Source of the DNA: Haematospirillum sp. H4485
GTDB lineage: Bacteria > Pseudomonadota > Alphaproteobacteria > Rhodospirillales > Rhodospirillaceae
NCBI RefSeq assembly: GCF_012102745.1
Contig: NZ_JAAVSY010000013.1
Coordinates: forward strand, 1 to 64,000
Length of the DNA: 64,000 nt
Reading direction: 5' to 3'
A model generated the notes under the pieces. That model searched no databases. It was not told the DNA's origin and worked only from the letters and a program-made list of their open reading frames with translations. Below, in pieces: positions 17,783 through 26,437 of the stretch. The translations under genes were made by a program, and so were the position numbers. Numbering within the stretch: position 1 is the stretch's first letter; the number at the start of each line of letters is the position of its first letter.

Positions 17783-18982
17783 CTACCTCCTCTGCTGCCT
17801 GATTTTGGAATCAACCCGGATCGAGATGTGGTTGCCCCTGCGCCCCATTTGCCCGGAAAACATGGGAATATCGCCACAACGCAACTCAACAGGAGAATTA
17901 GGAGCTGCATTCAGCATAATCCGGGACCCCACTTCCAAGTTCAGGATATCGCGCAAAGACATGGTCTGTTCATCCAGAACAGCCTCCATCTCGACCTCGG
18001 TAAACCACATCTCTTCAGCCAAGTGAGTTTCCCAGATCGAGTCACGACCGAACTTTTCCCCCATGAACATCTGCAACAGGAGCTCACGGACAGGCTCCAG
18101 GGTCGCATAGGGCAACAGAAGCTCAACCCTGCCGCCGCGATCCTCCATATCGATTCGGAGTTTGGCCACAATCGCAGCATTGGAAGGTCGGGAAATGGTT
18201 GCAAAACGGGGGTTTGTTTCCAGGCGATCAAAACGAAACGTAACCGGTGACAGCGGGTCAAAGGCCGCAGAAAGGTCGGCCAGAAGGACGTGAATCATCC
18301 GCTCGACCAAGTTGCGTTCAATGGTCGTATAGGGGCGCCCTTCTACACGCATGGCAGCTGTCCCGCGGCGCCCACCCAGAAGCACGTCAACAATGGAATA
18401 AATCAGGGCGGAATCAACCGTCATAAGGCCGTAGTTATCCCACTCTTCAGCCTTGAAAACAGTCAGCATCGCCGGCAAAGGAATAGAGTTCAGGTAATCG
18501 CCGAACCGAAGATTATAAATGTTGTCGAGGGAAACCTCGACGTTATCAGATGTAAAATTACGCAACGACGTAGACATCATACGCACAAGTCGGTCGAACA
18601 CCACCTCCAGCATTGGCAGGCGTTCGTACGACACCAAAGCGGAATTCAGAATAGCCTGAATACCCGTCTTGTCGCTTCGCTCGTCGTCGGAATCATCAAA
18701 GCCCAGAAGACTGTCGATTTCATCCTGGTTCAGAACACGTGTACTTTCACGCCCCGAGGAAGAGCTGGCTGTAAACTCAGGCTTTATTTCGGTCGCAACT
18801 CCGCCGCCACCTTCCCCGCCACCCAGCATGGCCTCCCATTCGGCGGCCATCGCATCGGCGTCATCCCCTTCTTCTCCACCACCTCCGCCGCCGCCACCGC
18901 CGCCGCCGGACATGGCTTCCCATTCCTTCATAAGGGCTTCTTCGTCTTCGGCGGTCCGATCTGCATCCTGAGGCGCGGTCAT
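17783..18982 (-). CDS. fliM: Flagellar motor switch protein FliM
   Basis: FliM is the C-ring protein that receives CheY-P and sets the direction of rotation. The CheY-binding peptide LNQDEIDSLLGF is at residues 84-95 instead of at the extreme N-terminus. The preceding extension contains two copies of EWEAM (residues 20-24 and 48-52), each followed by Gly-rich stretches including an 11-Gly run. The middle CheC-like domain and C-terminal SpoA domain (SLRDILNLEVGSRIMLNA) are intact. It is 47 bp after fliL. Confidence 0.95.
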   Translation of the reverse strand: MTAPQDADRTAEDEEALMKEWEAMSGGGGGGGGGGGEEGDDADAMAAEWEAMLGGGEGGGGVATEIKPEFTASSSSGRESTRVLNQDEIDSLLGFDDSDDERSDKTGIQAILNSALVSYERLPMLEVVFDRLVRMMSTSLRNFTSDNVEVSLDNIYNLRFGDYLNSIPLPAMLTVFKAEEWDNYGLMTVDSALIYSIVDVLLGGRRGTAAMRVEGRPYTTIERNLVERMIHVLLADLSAAFDPLSPVTFRFDRLETNPRFATISRPSNAAIVAKLRIDMEDRGGRVELLLPYATLEPVRELLLQMFMGEKFGRDSIWETHLAEEMWFTEVEMEAVLDEQTMSLRDILNLEVGSRIMLNAAPNSPVELRCGDIPMFSGQMGRRGNHISIRVDSKIRQQRR

Positions 18983-19029
18983 CCTGCTTCCCTCACTTCA
19001 CCCCACTCCCCCTCTACATGAACAGAGGG

Positions 19030-19614
19030 CTACTGAACCAGCATTTCCTTGAACAGAACATCATTCACCTTGGCTGGTCGTACAGCAGAATTAACACGCA
19101 GCAAGAGTTCCTCTCGCAGGCGATAAATCCCGGCAGCACCCTGAAGATCCTCGATACGCAGCTCACGCAAATACACCTGGAAATTATCAACAATACGCGG
19201 CATGACACTTTCCACGATGGGAACATCCGCCTGCGACGATAACTCCAGACTGACCCGGACTTTCATAAAAGTCCGCTTGCGGCCCTGCCCGGCAATGTCC
19301 ACCACCATCTCCGGCAGGTCATAAAAAGCCGGACCAGCAGGGGCTCCGGGCGCACCAGAAGCGCCGGGCGCACCAGCGGCACCGGCTGGCTGTGGCGCAG
19401 CTCCTTCGCCAGACGCAGCGGCTGCCTCAGCCTCCGGCGGCGGCTTGCGATCAAAAACACCGGCAAACCATGCGCCGGCAACGCCCCCGACAATCAACAG
19501 GATCGGCAGCAAGATCAGCAGAAGCAGCTTTTTTCGCCCGCCACCGCCGCCACCGCCACCGCCATCGCCCTCGGCATCATCGTCGTCATATTCTTCATCA
19601 AGATCTTCGGCCAT
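19030..19614 (-). CDS. fliL: Flagellar basal body-associated protein FliL
   Basis: FliL is a single-pass membrane protein that surrounds or supports the stators. The 194-residue protein has an acidic, then 9-Gly N-terminus, one helix (LLLLILLPILLIVGGVAGAWF, about 31-51), an Ala/Gly/Pro-rich linker and the periplasmic FliL domain (about 100-194) ending in VNDVLFKEMLVQ. It is first in the fliL-fliM-DUF6468-motE operon. Confidence 0.93.
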   Translation of the reverse strand: MAEDLDEEYDDDDAEGDGGGGGGGGGRKKLLLLILLPILLIVGGVAGAWFAGVFDRKPPPEAEAAAASGEGAAPQPAGAAGAPGASGAPGAPAGPAFYDLPEMVVDIAGQGRKRTFMKVRVSLELSSQADVPIVESVMPRIVDNFQVYLRELRIEDLQGAAGIYRLREELLLRVNSAVRPAKVNDVLFKEMLVQ

Positions 19615-19704
19615 CGTCCCCTCGGCATCAGCCAGTCCATGTGCGGGCGAGGTTCACCACGTACAAACATGTATCCTTCTTGTGCAAAGACTACGCAGGA
19701 ACCC

Positions 19705-19719
19705 TTAACAAGGGGTTAG
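19705..19719. promoter_or_regulatory. CtrA-like box in the fliL/flgF divergent region
   Basis: TTAA-N7-TTAG matches 7 of 8 fixed CtrA positions, about 90-105 bp upstream of fliL. A further half-site-like ATAACCAT lies at 19828-19835 near flgF. Both lie in the 292-bp divergent region between fliL and flgF. Confidence 0.4.
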
Positions 19720-19843
19720 GGCTTTCTCGTGTCGGCACCAGCGGAAATTTCTGCCTTCCCACCATACACCTTTTTACCTGAGGCCAGGGCAAGATGGTGC
19801 GCCGTAAAATCACAACACCTTCATATATAACCATTAAACAAGC

Positions 19844-19859
19844 TGGCACGATATGTGCT
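19844..19859 (+). promoter_or_regulatory. Sigma-54-type promoter upstream of flgF
   Basis: TGGCACGATATGTGCT matches the -24/-12 consensus TGGCACG-N4-TTGCT with one mismatch and has the required GG-N10-GC spacing. It ends 47 bp before the flgF start codon, a normal distance. It should drive the flgF-flgG-flgA-flgH group. Confidence 0.72.
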
Positions 19860-19906
19860 TTCCCTGATCGGCACAAAAGCAATGCCGACGGGAGACCAGA
19901 AAGGCC

Positions 19907-20653
19907 ATGCAAAATACGGGTTACATTGCCCTGTCTGCCCAAACAGCCCTGTGGCGCCGTATGGAAACGGTTGCCAACAACTTGGCCAATATGAATACGA
20001 CAAACTATCGGCGACAGGACACTTTGTTCACCGATTATATGGTGCGCACACCGAATACAGACTCGGTTTTCAGGGACCAGGTTCGATTCGTACAGGATTT
20101 TGGAACAGTCAATGACCTGAGTCAGGGGCCAATCCGGCACACAGGGAACACACTGGATGTGGCCTTGGAGCGCCCGGATGTTTTCCTGTCTGTGGAGACA
20201 CCTGCCGGCGAGAAGTACTCACGTGGGGGGTCACTGATCCTGAACGAACAGGGGCAACTGTCCAATCACGACGGCTACCCGATCATGACCGACAACAACA
20301 CACCAATCTTCATTGCCCCGAATGAATCCCAGATCTCCATCATGGCGAATGGAACAGTGGCAACAGAAAATGGACCTGTTGGTCGGCTGAAAACAGTGAC
20401 CTTTGAAAACCCGCAGCGCCTGAAACGCTATGGATCAACTTTGTGGGAAGCGCCTGCGGGAATGAACGCGGAACCGGCACAGAGACCCGGTGTTGTCCAA
20501 GGCGCACTGGAAGGCTCCAACGTCAATGGAATCATAGAGATCACACGGATGATCGACATCCAGAGGGCCTATGAACGTTCAAACATGATGATTGAAAGAG
20601 AAGACGAGCGCGTCCGTCGCACCATGGATACATGGGCACGGCGTAGCGCATAA
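19907..20653 (+). CDS. flgF: Flagellar proximal rod protein FlgF
   Basis: FlgF is a rod protein exported by the flagellar system. The 248-residue protein shows the rod/hook N-terminal motif (METVANNLANMNTTNYRRQ) and the C-terminal motif (VNGIIEITRMIDIQRAYERSNMMI). It lacks a signal peptide, as expected for type III export. It is first in the plus-strand flgF-flgG-flgA-flgH group behind a sigma-54-like site. Confidence 0.95.
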   Translation: MQNTGYIALSAQTALWRRMETVANNLANMNTTNYRRQDTLFTDYMVRTPNTDSVFRDQVRFVQDFGTVNDLSQGPIRHTGNTLDVALERPDVFLSVETPAGEKYSRGGSLILNEQGQLSNHDGYPIMTDNNTPIFIAPNESQISIMANGTVATENGPVGRLKTVTFENPQRLKRYGSTLWEAPAGMNAEPAQRPGVVQGALEGSNVNGIIEITRMIDIQRAYERSNMMIEREDERVRRTMDTWARRSA

Positions 20654-20732
20654 CCGGTTGGATATGTACTCCCGGCAACGGGAAAGAAAAGCATGGCCCC
20701 ACACAGGGGAATGATGCGGAAGGAAAAAGAAG

Positions 20733-21518
20733 ATGCGGTCGTTGGCTATTGGCGGAACGGGGATGCTGGCTCAACAGACAAACGTTGAGGTCATCTCCAA
20801 CAACATCGCAAACATGAACACAACGGCTTATGCCAGAAGGCGTGCCGAGTTCGCTGATCTTCTTTACCAGGATGTCCGCAGGCCTGGTGACAACTCTTCC
20901 GATACAGGAACCATTGTTCCAGCCGGTATCCAGCTGGGGCTTGGCGTTAAAACCAATGCCGTATACCGGATTGCCGAACAGGGCAGCATGACATCCACAA
21001 ACAATTCGTATGACATTGCCATTCAGGGCAAGGGATACTTCCAGATCACCTTACCTGATGGCACCACGGCCTATACCCGGGACGGGGCATTCCAGCCAGA
21101 CCCCAATGGTCAGCTGGTGTCACACGATGGTTACACACTCCAGCCGGGGATCGTAATTCCCCAGAATGCCACCGGCGTCACAATCAATGCTTCGGGCGAG
21201 GTGATCGTCAAGATCGATGGACAGGTTGCCCCCCAGAACGTAGGTCAGATTCAGCTGGCAACCTTCGCCAACGACGCCGGCCTTGCCGCGATCGGGAAGA
21301 ATCTTCTGGTTGAAACACAGGCATCCGGGGCTGCGACCGTCGGAAACCCGGGCGCACCCGGTTTTGGCGGCCTGCTACAGGGTTTTCTTGAAACCTCGAA
21401 TGTCAACGTTGTGTCAGAGATCACCGAGCTGATCTCTGCCCAGCGCGCTTATGAAATGAACTCCAAAGTCATTACCGCATCGGATGAAATGATGCGGACG
21501 ATCAGCCAGCTCCGCTAA
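20733..21518 (+). CDS. flgG: Flagellar distal rod protein FlgG
   Basis: FlgG forms the distal rod. Length (261) is canonical. The N-terminus (MRSLAIGGTGMLAQQTNVEVISNNIANMNT), the FlgG-specific loop region around residues 45-70 and the C-terminal motif (ISAQRAYEMNSKVITASDEMM) are all present. A GGAAGGAAAAAGAAG stretch precedes the start. It follows flgF after 79 bp. Confidence 0.97.
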   Translation: MRSLAIGGTGMLAQQTNVEVISNNIANMNTTAYARRRAEFADLLYQDVRRPGDNSSDTGTIVPAGIQLGLGVKTNAVYRIAEQGSMTSTNNSYDIAIQGKGYFQITLPDGTTAYTRDGAFQPDPNGQLVSHDGYTLQPGIVIPQNATGVTINASGEVIVKIDGQVAPQNVGQIQLATFANDAGLAAIGKNLLVETQASGAATVGNPGAPGFGGLLQGFLETSNVNVVSEITELISAQRAYEMNSKVITASDEMMRTISQLR

Positions 21519-21546
21519 GAACCATGACTGACTGGACCTTGAAACC

Positions 21547-22584
21547 ATGACCACCACCCTGCGTATACTTGCCGTGTTTCTGGCTGCCGGCCTTGCCGGT
21601 GAAGCCATGGCCCGGACGGGTTCAGGACCCATTCTGGTCAGCGTACCGGAAGCCTTGATGGCTGCGGCGCAAAGAAACGGGACCACCGCAGTTCCGGTAT
21701 CCCTGAATCGCAACATCGTTGTCACGGGGCATTCGGTTCGTTTGGGGGACTTGTTCAGTCCCGTAACAGGAATCCTGGAAAGCGGGGATATCGAGGTCAT
21801 ACATGCACCCGCAGCCGGAGAGCAGCTGGTTCTGGGTGCTGATCGCCTGACCGCCATTTCTGCAGCATGGAACTTGGGATGGCTTCCCACCAGCCCCATG
21901 GACCAAGTCACCATCACACGTGACAGCACCACCTTCGGGCAAGACGACATTATGAATGTCCTGCGTCAGGCACTGGAACAACGCGGCATCGAACCAGGGA
22001 CGGACATCGAGCTGACCACCATGCCAGCGCCCGTCGATATTCTTGCCGGTGATCTCAATAACATCCACGTCGTGGATATTGCCACAGATCGGTTCGGACG
22101 TTTCAGCGCCACACTGACCCTGCCGGTTGGTGGTTCTGAACCCAAAAAACTGCGTTTGTCAGGGCGACTCCACGAGACAGTGGAACTACCGGTTCTGACC
22201 CGTCCGATGACCCGTCGTGAAATTATCCGTGCCAAAGACATCACCTGGAAGCGCGTCCGCCACAAGGAATTACGTGACTCCGCCCTTGTGGATGCAGACA
22301 GGATCATCGGTATGGAGTTACGTCGCTCCCTGCGCCCGGGCGAACCTGTCAGCGCGGGAGACGTGGAACGTCCTGTCTTGGTCGCGCGGGGCCAAATGGT
22401 CGTCATCGAGCTGCACACGGCAAACATGTCACTGACAGCACGAGGACAAGCTCTTGAGAACGGAAGCCTCGGCGATAACATCCGGGTCGAGAACCTTCAG
22501 GGCAAAAGAACTGTAGTCGGTACCGTAACGGGCCAACGCACAATCCGGGTATCCGGTCCTGTGCAATCGGCATCACTCCGTTAG
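21547..22584 (+). CDS. flgA: Flagellar P-ring assembly chaperone FlgA
   Basis: FlgA is a periplasmic chaperone for FlgI P-ring polymerisation. It has a signal peptide (about residues 1-22, ending GEAMA). The 345-residue length is above the 220-residue enterobacterial form because of an extra N-terminal region of about 150 residues, as often in alphaproteobacteria. The C-terminal SAF/beta-clip domain is recognisable (MTRREIIRAKDITWKRV..RSLRPGEPVSAGDV). Confidence 0.93.
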   Translation: MTTTLRILAVFLAAGLAGEAMARTGSGPILVSVPEALMAAAQRNGTTAVPVSLNRNIVVTGHSVRLGDLFSPVTGILESGDIEVIHAPAAGEQLVLGADRLTAISAAWNLGWLPTSPMDQVTITRDSTTFGQDDIMNVLRQALEQRGIEPGTDIELTTMPAPVDILAGDLNNIHVVDIATDRFGRFSATLTLPVGGSEPKKLRLSGRLHETVELPVLTRPMTRREIIRAKDITWKRVRHKELRDSALVDADRIIGMELRRSLRPGEPVSAGDVERPVLVARGQMVVIELHTANMSLTARGQALENGSLGDNIRVENLQGKRTVVGTVTGQRTIRVSGPVQSASLR

Positions 22585-22609
22585 ACCCGGCGGCGCAAGG
22601 AGACATGGT

Positions 22610-23374
22610 ATGAAACCATTACACAAAGCAGCCAAAGCCGGAATTCTTGCCAGCGCCCTGCTCACGGCCAGCGGATGCGACACAATGCAAAGGCTGTCCG
22701 AAATTGGAGGGGGACCAAAAGTCTCCACGATTGAAAATCCGGTCAACAAGCGGGATTACCGTCCCGTATCCATGCCTATGCCCGCAGCAAATGTGGCCAC
22801 ATCCAGCCCCAATAGTCTGTGGCGTCCCGGTGCCCGCGCGTTTTTCAAGGACCAGAGAGCTGGGCAGGTTGGTGACATTCTGACTGTTGTCGTCAACATA
22901 AAGGGCGAAAAAGCGTCCTTGAGCAATTCTACAAACCGTGACCGTGCAAAACCCACAGAAGAATTCGGCTTTACCAACTTGATGGGGCTAGAAAATTCCG
23001 TCAGCAAGATTCTCCCTAACACGGTCAATCCTGCAACAATGATCGGTGGGATCAACTCCAGAAGCACACATGGTGGCAGCGGTACCATCAAACGCGAGGA
23101 AACCATATCCGTCCAGCTCGCCGCCGTTGTGATCCAAGCTCTTCCCAACGGGAATCTTGTGATTGCGGGACGTCAGGAAATCAAGGTCAACGGTGAGCTG
23201 CGCGAGCTGGCGGTTACAGGCGTAATCAGGCCCGAAGACATTGGATCAGACAACAAGGTGTCGTCGGAGAAAATGGCTGAGGCCCGGATTATCTATGGCG
23301 GACGCGGCACACTGTCTGATGTCCAGAAGCCACGTTATGGGCAGGAAGTCCTTGATATTATTCTTCCTTTCTGA
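22610..23374 (+). CDS. flgH: Flagellar L-ring lipoprotein FlgH
   Basis: FlgH is the outer-membrane L-ring lipoprotein. It has a signal peptide with a lipobox-like LTASGC (Cys near residue 23). Conserved FlgH features include SLWRPGARAFFKDQRAGQVGDILTVVV and, near the C-terminus, VTGVIRPEDIGSDNKVSSEKMAEARI. Length (254) is normal. It is 25 bp after flgA. Confidence 0.96.
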   Translation: MKPLHKAAKAGILASALLTASGCDTMQRLSEIGGGPKVSTIENPVNKRDYRPVSMPMPAANVATSSPNSLWRPGARAFFKDQRAGQVGDILTVVVNIKGEKASLSNSTNRDRAKPTEEFGFTNLMGLENSVSKILPNTVNPATMIGGINSRSTHGGSGTIKREETISVQLAAVVIQALPNGNLVIAGRQEIKVNGELRELAVTGVIRPEDIGSDNKVSSEKMAEARIIYGGRGTLSDVQKPRYGQEVLDIILPF

Positions 23375-23460
23375 TCCATCCGGATCAGAAGGAGAGTGAA
23401 CCCGCAGACCGGCAGCGGTGACACCGGAAAATCCAGCCGGCAAAGAAACAGGAGAATATC

Positions 23461-23877
23461 ATGAGTGCACGTACGCTTAGTGAGACCTGCGAGGGAGAAG
23501 CTCTTGCCCTGTTCCTCGTCTCTGACGCCATCAGTCTGGCAGAAGAAAAAGGCGACCAAGCCTTGATGGACGCAGCCATAGAGAAGAATCTGGATATATG
23601 GCTGACTGTCAAAGCTCATTGCATAACCGGAAGTACGATTTTCCCTCAGCACATCCGAAATAACCTGATGGCACTGGCAGACTACGTGTCGCGTGAAACG
23701 GCCTTGATCATGCAGGGAAACGGCGGTAACCGCAGCCGGTCTCTTGCTGCCATCAACCTACAGATTGCCGAGGGCCTTCTGGAGTCGGTACGCAACAGCG
23801 AGGCATCAAATGACAATGCCTTGGAAAACAGCGAAACAGAAATGCACGGCACGCTTGAAGACAGCGCCGTGCACTAA
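23461..23877 (+). CDS. FlaF-like protein, second copy
   Basis: This 138-residue protein has the FlaF pattern: KNLDIWLTVKAHC, then FPQHIRNNLMALADYVSRET and SLAAINLQIAEGLLE. It aligns with the flaF gene at 35.4 kb (LNWRLWTILQ, then PPELRANMLSLSNFVDRQ and LISINREISAGL). FlaF helps flagellin synthesis or export, with FlbT, in Caulobacter and relatives. It has its own AGGAG site and sits at the end of the flgFGAH group, far from flagellin. It may act on another secreted subunit; this is inference. Confidence 0.72.
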   Translation: MSARTLSETCEGEALALFLVSDAISLAEEKGDQALMDAAIEKNLDIWLTVKAHCITGSTIFPQHIRNNLMALADYVSRETALIMQGNGGNRSRSLAAINLQIAEGLLESVRNSEASNDNALENSETEMHGTLEDSAVH

Positions 23878-23941
23878 TGGAAAAGGAACAACACCTAACG
23901 TGAAAGACCACCATTGATCGGATCAGAACGATAACACTGAA

Positions 23942-24364
23942 TCAGTCCGTACGGTGTGTACGCTCCATCCTCTCGTGACGCTCTTGCGCCTCAATAGAGA
24001 GGGTGGCGATGGGTCGTGCCTCCAGCCGGCGTAAACTGATCGGCTCACCGGTTTCCTCACAATACCCATAAGTGCCGTGCTCCAACCGCTCCAGCGCGGC
24101 ATCAATCTTGGAAATCAGCTTGCGCGCACGGTCACGGGTACGCAGCTCCAAAGCCCTCTCCATTTCGGCCGAAGCACGATCAGCAAGGTCTGGTTCCTGC
24201 AATCCTCCTTCCTGGAGATGCTCAAGCGTCTCCTCGGACTCACGTAAAAGCTCGGAACGCCACTTCAACAGCTTCTGTCGGAAATACTCCCTCTGGAGCT
24301 CATTCATGAACGGCTCATCATCCGAAGGACGATAGTCCGGCGGCAAGATACTCACTGTTGTCAT
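23942..24364 (-). CDS. dksA: DksA-family RNA polymerase-binding protein (zinc cysteines mostly lost)
   Basis: DksA binds the RNA polymerase secondary channel and adjusts transcription with ppGpp. The 140-residue protein has the coiled-coil hairpin with the acidic tip LADRASAE, matching the D..DRA motif needed for activity. The C-terminal domain keeps one of four zinc cysteines (GYCEETGEPISLRRLEARP; later positions are LSIEAQ). Similar cysteine-poor DksA forms are known in alphaproteobacteria such as Rhodobacter. It is convergent with the FlaF-like gene. Confidence 0.9.
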   Translation of the reverse strand: MTTVSILPPDYRPSDDEPFMNELQREYFRQKLLKWRSELLRESEETLEHLQEGGLQEPDLADRASAEMERALELRTRDRARKLISKIDAALERLEHGTYGYCEETGEPISLRRLEARPIATLSIEAQERHERMERTHRTD

Positions 24365-24491
24365 GACGTGACGGACCTCCCAAATCCGGTCGGGACTATA
24401 GGGTGCAGCGCAGGATAGCGCAAGAAAAGTTGCACTACCCTAACAAGATAAGGCGCTAATAAATAACGCAAGAAGGGTATTGACGCCGCCA

Positions 24492-24965
24492 TTACGAAGA
24501 GGGCTCCCGGGCTTTGGCAGCATCCCCGGATCCGGAACGTGTTGCGAGTTTTGCCAGCTCCACCTCGGCCCTCAGTTCTATTTCATCGAGAATAGCGACC
24601 AAGTGGGGATCACCACCCGCATCCCGACGGGCACGGACCATACGAGCCAGATCAGCCAGCATATCCCTCGGAATGGCACCAACCAAAAGGCCGTGACGTA
24701 CATCCTCCAACTTGTCCAATAAATCCTCGGCACGCTGCATCAGGCGACGGTTGGCTTTCCCCCCACCTGCATCAGGATCGACCGTCTGCACAGATAAAAT
24801 ACCGCTGATCGCCGCTAAAGACGCTGGCGCATCAGGCCCGGAAGAGACATCAACGGCTCCGGCTGTATCATCAAGATGACTGGCAAAGCTCCGCGACGGG
24901 CTTCTGGATTTCCCGGCACGTTTGGCTGAAGACGTGGAACCACGGCCAACACCTGAAACTTTCAT
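24492..24965 (-). CDS. fliX: Flagellar assembly regulator FliX
   Basis: In Caulobacter, FliX links class II flagellar assembly to the sigma-54 activator FlbD. The 157-residue product from ATG 24965 begins MKVSGVGRGS, the usual FliX start, and ends with the conserved helical region (DLLDKLEDVRHGLLVGAIPRDML, then AILDEIELRAEVELAKL). The open frame extends upstream to 25214 but that part is not FliX-like. It is divergent from flgI, the standard arrangement in alphaproteobacteria. Confidence 0.9.
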   Translation of the reverse strand: MKVSGVGRGSTSSAKRAGKSRSPSRSFASHLDDTAGAVDVSSGPDAPASLAAISGILSVQTVDPDAGGGKANRRLMQRAEDLLDKLEDVRHGLLVGAIPRDMLADLARMVRARRDAGGDPHLVAILDEIELRAEVELAKLATRSGSGDAAKAREPSS

Positions 24966-25197
24966 TGATATCCAGCCTACCCATTTATTGCACGAAGACA
25001 GACCCCGAATACAGGGTACCCCTCTTTCCGGAGAGATTCTAAGGTGTTGCTGACAGTGATAAAAGGGGAAATCAACACGGGGAACCCGGCAATTATTGCC
25101 GGGCCGATCCAGATGAAGAGCAAGAAGAGCATGACGTCGTACAATATTATGCATCCATAACAAGAGACTGTTACACGGCATATACACACCGGCATCA

Positions 25198-25213
25198 TGG
25201 CATAATTCTGGCA
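25198..25213 (+). promoter_or_regulatory. Sigma-54-like promoter upstream of flgI
   Basis: TGGCATAATTCTGGCA has GG-N10-GC spacing and three mismatches to TGGCACG-N4-TTGCA. It ends 46 bp before the proposed flgI start. Weaker than the flgF site but in the right place. Confidence 0.5.
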
Positions 25214-25258
25214 TATGAGAGGAGCGCAGACTGATTGTTTTGTCCCCGAGAGACAGAC

Positions 25259-26437
25259 ATGACCCTGCCCTGGATTGGAGGACTGCTGGAAATGCCCTGT
25301 TTCCGCGCTTGTTGTGCGAAAAAGTTGCGCGCTGTCACCACGGCAATAACTGCCGCTCTGGTTTTTCTGGCTGCAACGAACACGGCATATACAGCACCAT
25401 CCCGGATCAAGGACATTGCCGAGTTTGAAGGCGTACGGGAAAATATGCTGATTGGGTATGGCTTGGTTGTTGGCCTGAAAGGAACGGGCGACAAAATAGA
25501 AGATATGCCCTTCACCCGGGAAAGCCTGATCGGGATGCTGGAGCGTCTGGGTGTCAACACGCGGGATGCATCAAGCCTGAAACCCAAGAATATAGCGGCT
25601 GTCATGGTTACGGCAAGTTTGCCGCCTTTCGGCCGTCAGGGATCCCGCATTGATGTTACCGTTTCGGCTCTGGGGGATGCCAAGAGCCTTCTGGGTGGTA
25701 CCCTGCTGGTAACTCCGCTGGTCGGTGCCGATGGTGAGGTGTATTCCGTTGCCCAAGGGCAAGTGCAGGTTGGCGGCTTTGAAGCCCAAGGACAAGGGGC
25801 CAGCATCAGCAAGGGGGTTCCCACATCTGGCCGTATACCCAACGGTGCCACGATTGAACGTGAAGTTCCCTTCACACTGGCCGGGATGCAAACGGTGAAT
25901 ATCTCTTTGCGCAACCCCGACCTGACGACCGCACGGCGGGTAGCGGCAGCAGTCAATTCCTATCTGGGAAGCCAGCAAGCTGTCCCCGATGATCCGGGAA
26001 CCGTCAAGGTAACCGTCCCACCGGGACGTAATGTGGTCTCGCTCCTGACCGATATCGAGCAACTGCGCGTGGAACCAGATCAGCTGGCACGAGTCGTCAT
26101 TGACGAGCAAACCGGCATTATTGTGATTGGTGAGAATGTCCGGGTTTCACGGGTGGCTGTCGCACAGGGAAGCCTGACAATCCGCGTTACCGAAACGCCC
26201 CAGGTCAGCCAGCCCAATCCTTTCTCGGCCGTTGGGCAGACCGTGGTCGTTCCACGCACAGATATCCAGGTGGATGAAGGCGCTGATCGCAAGCTGGGCA
26301 TCGTGGATGCTGGAGTCAGCCTGCAGGAGGTTGTCAATGGACTCAATGCATTGGGCATTGGCCCACGGGACATGATCAGCATATTGCAGGCCATCAAGGC
26401 CGCCGGGGCCCTGCAAGCAGAGATTGAGGTGATGTAA
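25259..26437 (+). CDS. flgI: Flagellar P-ring protein FlgI
   Basis: FlgI is the periplasmic P-ring subunit. The start is uncertain: ATG 25259, or ATG 25292, which has GGAGG upstream and gives a shorter signal peptide (MPCFRACCAKKLRAV then a hydrophobic core ending near NTAYTA). Mature-region hallmarks are SRIKDIAEFEGVRENMLIGYGLVVGLKGTGD near the N-terminus and the C-terminal VSLQEVVNGLNALGIGPRDMISILQAIKAAGAL. Its stop TAA overlaps the flgJ start by one base (TAATG). Confidence 0.96.
   Translation: MTLPWIGGLLEMPCFRACCAKKLRAVTTAITAALVFLAATNTAYTAPSRIKDIAEFEGVRENMLIGYGLVVGLKGTGDKIEDMPFTRESLIGMLERLGVNTRDASSLKPKNIAAVMVTASLPPFGRQGSRIDVTVSALGDAKSLLGGTLLVTPLVGADGEVYSVAQGQVQVGGFEAQGQGASISKGVPTSGRIPNGATIEREVPFTLAGMQTVNISLRNPDLTTARRVAAAVNSYLGSQQAVPDDPGTVKVTVPPGRNVVSLLTDIEQLRVEPDQLARVVIDEQTGIIVIGENVRVSRVAVAQGSLTIRVTETPQVSQPNPFSAVGQTVVVPRTDIQVDEGADRKLGIVDAGVSLQEVVNGLNALGIGPRDMISILQAIKAAGALQAEIEVM

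Noticed and set aside
18885-18906. GCC/GCCGCC microsatellite-like run in fliM as a phase-variable repeat
   Set aside because: It is a mixed-codon poly-Gly stretch in triplets; changes would keep frame, so it cannot act as an on/off switch.
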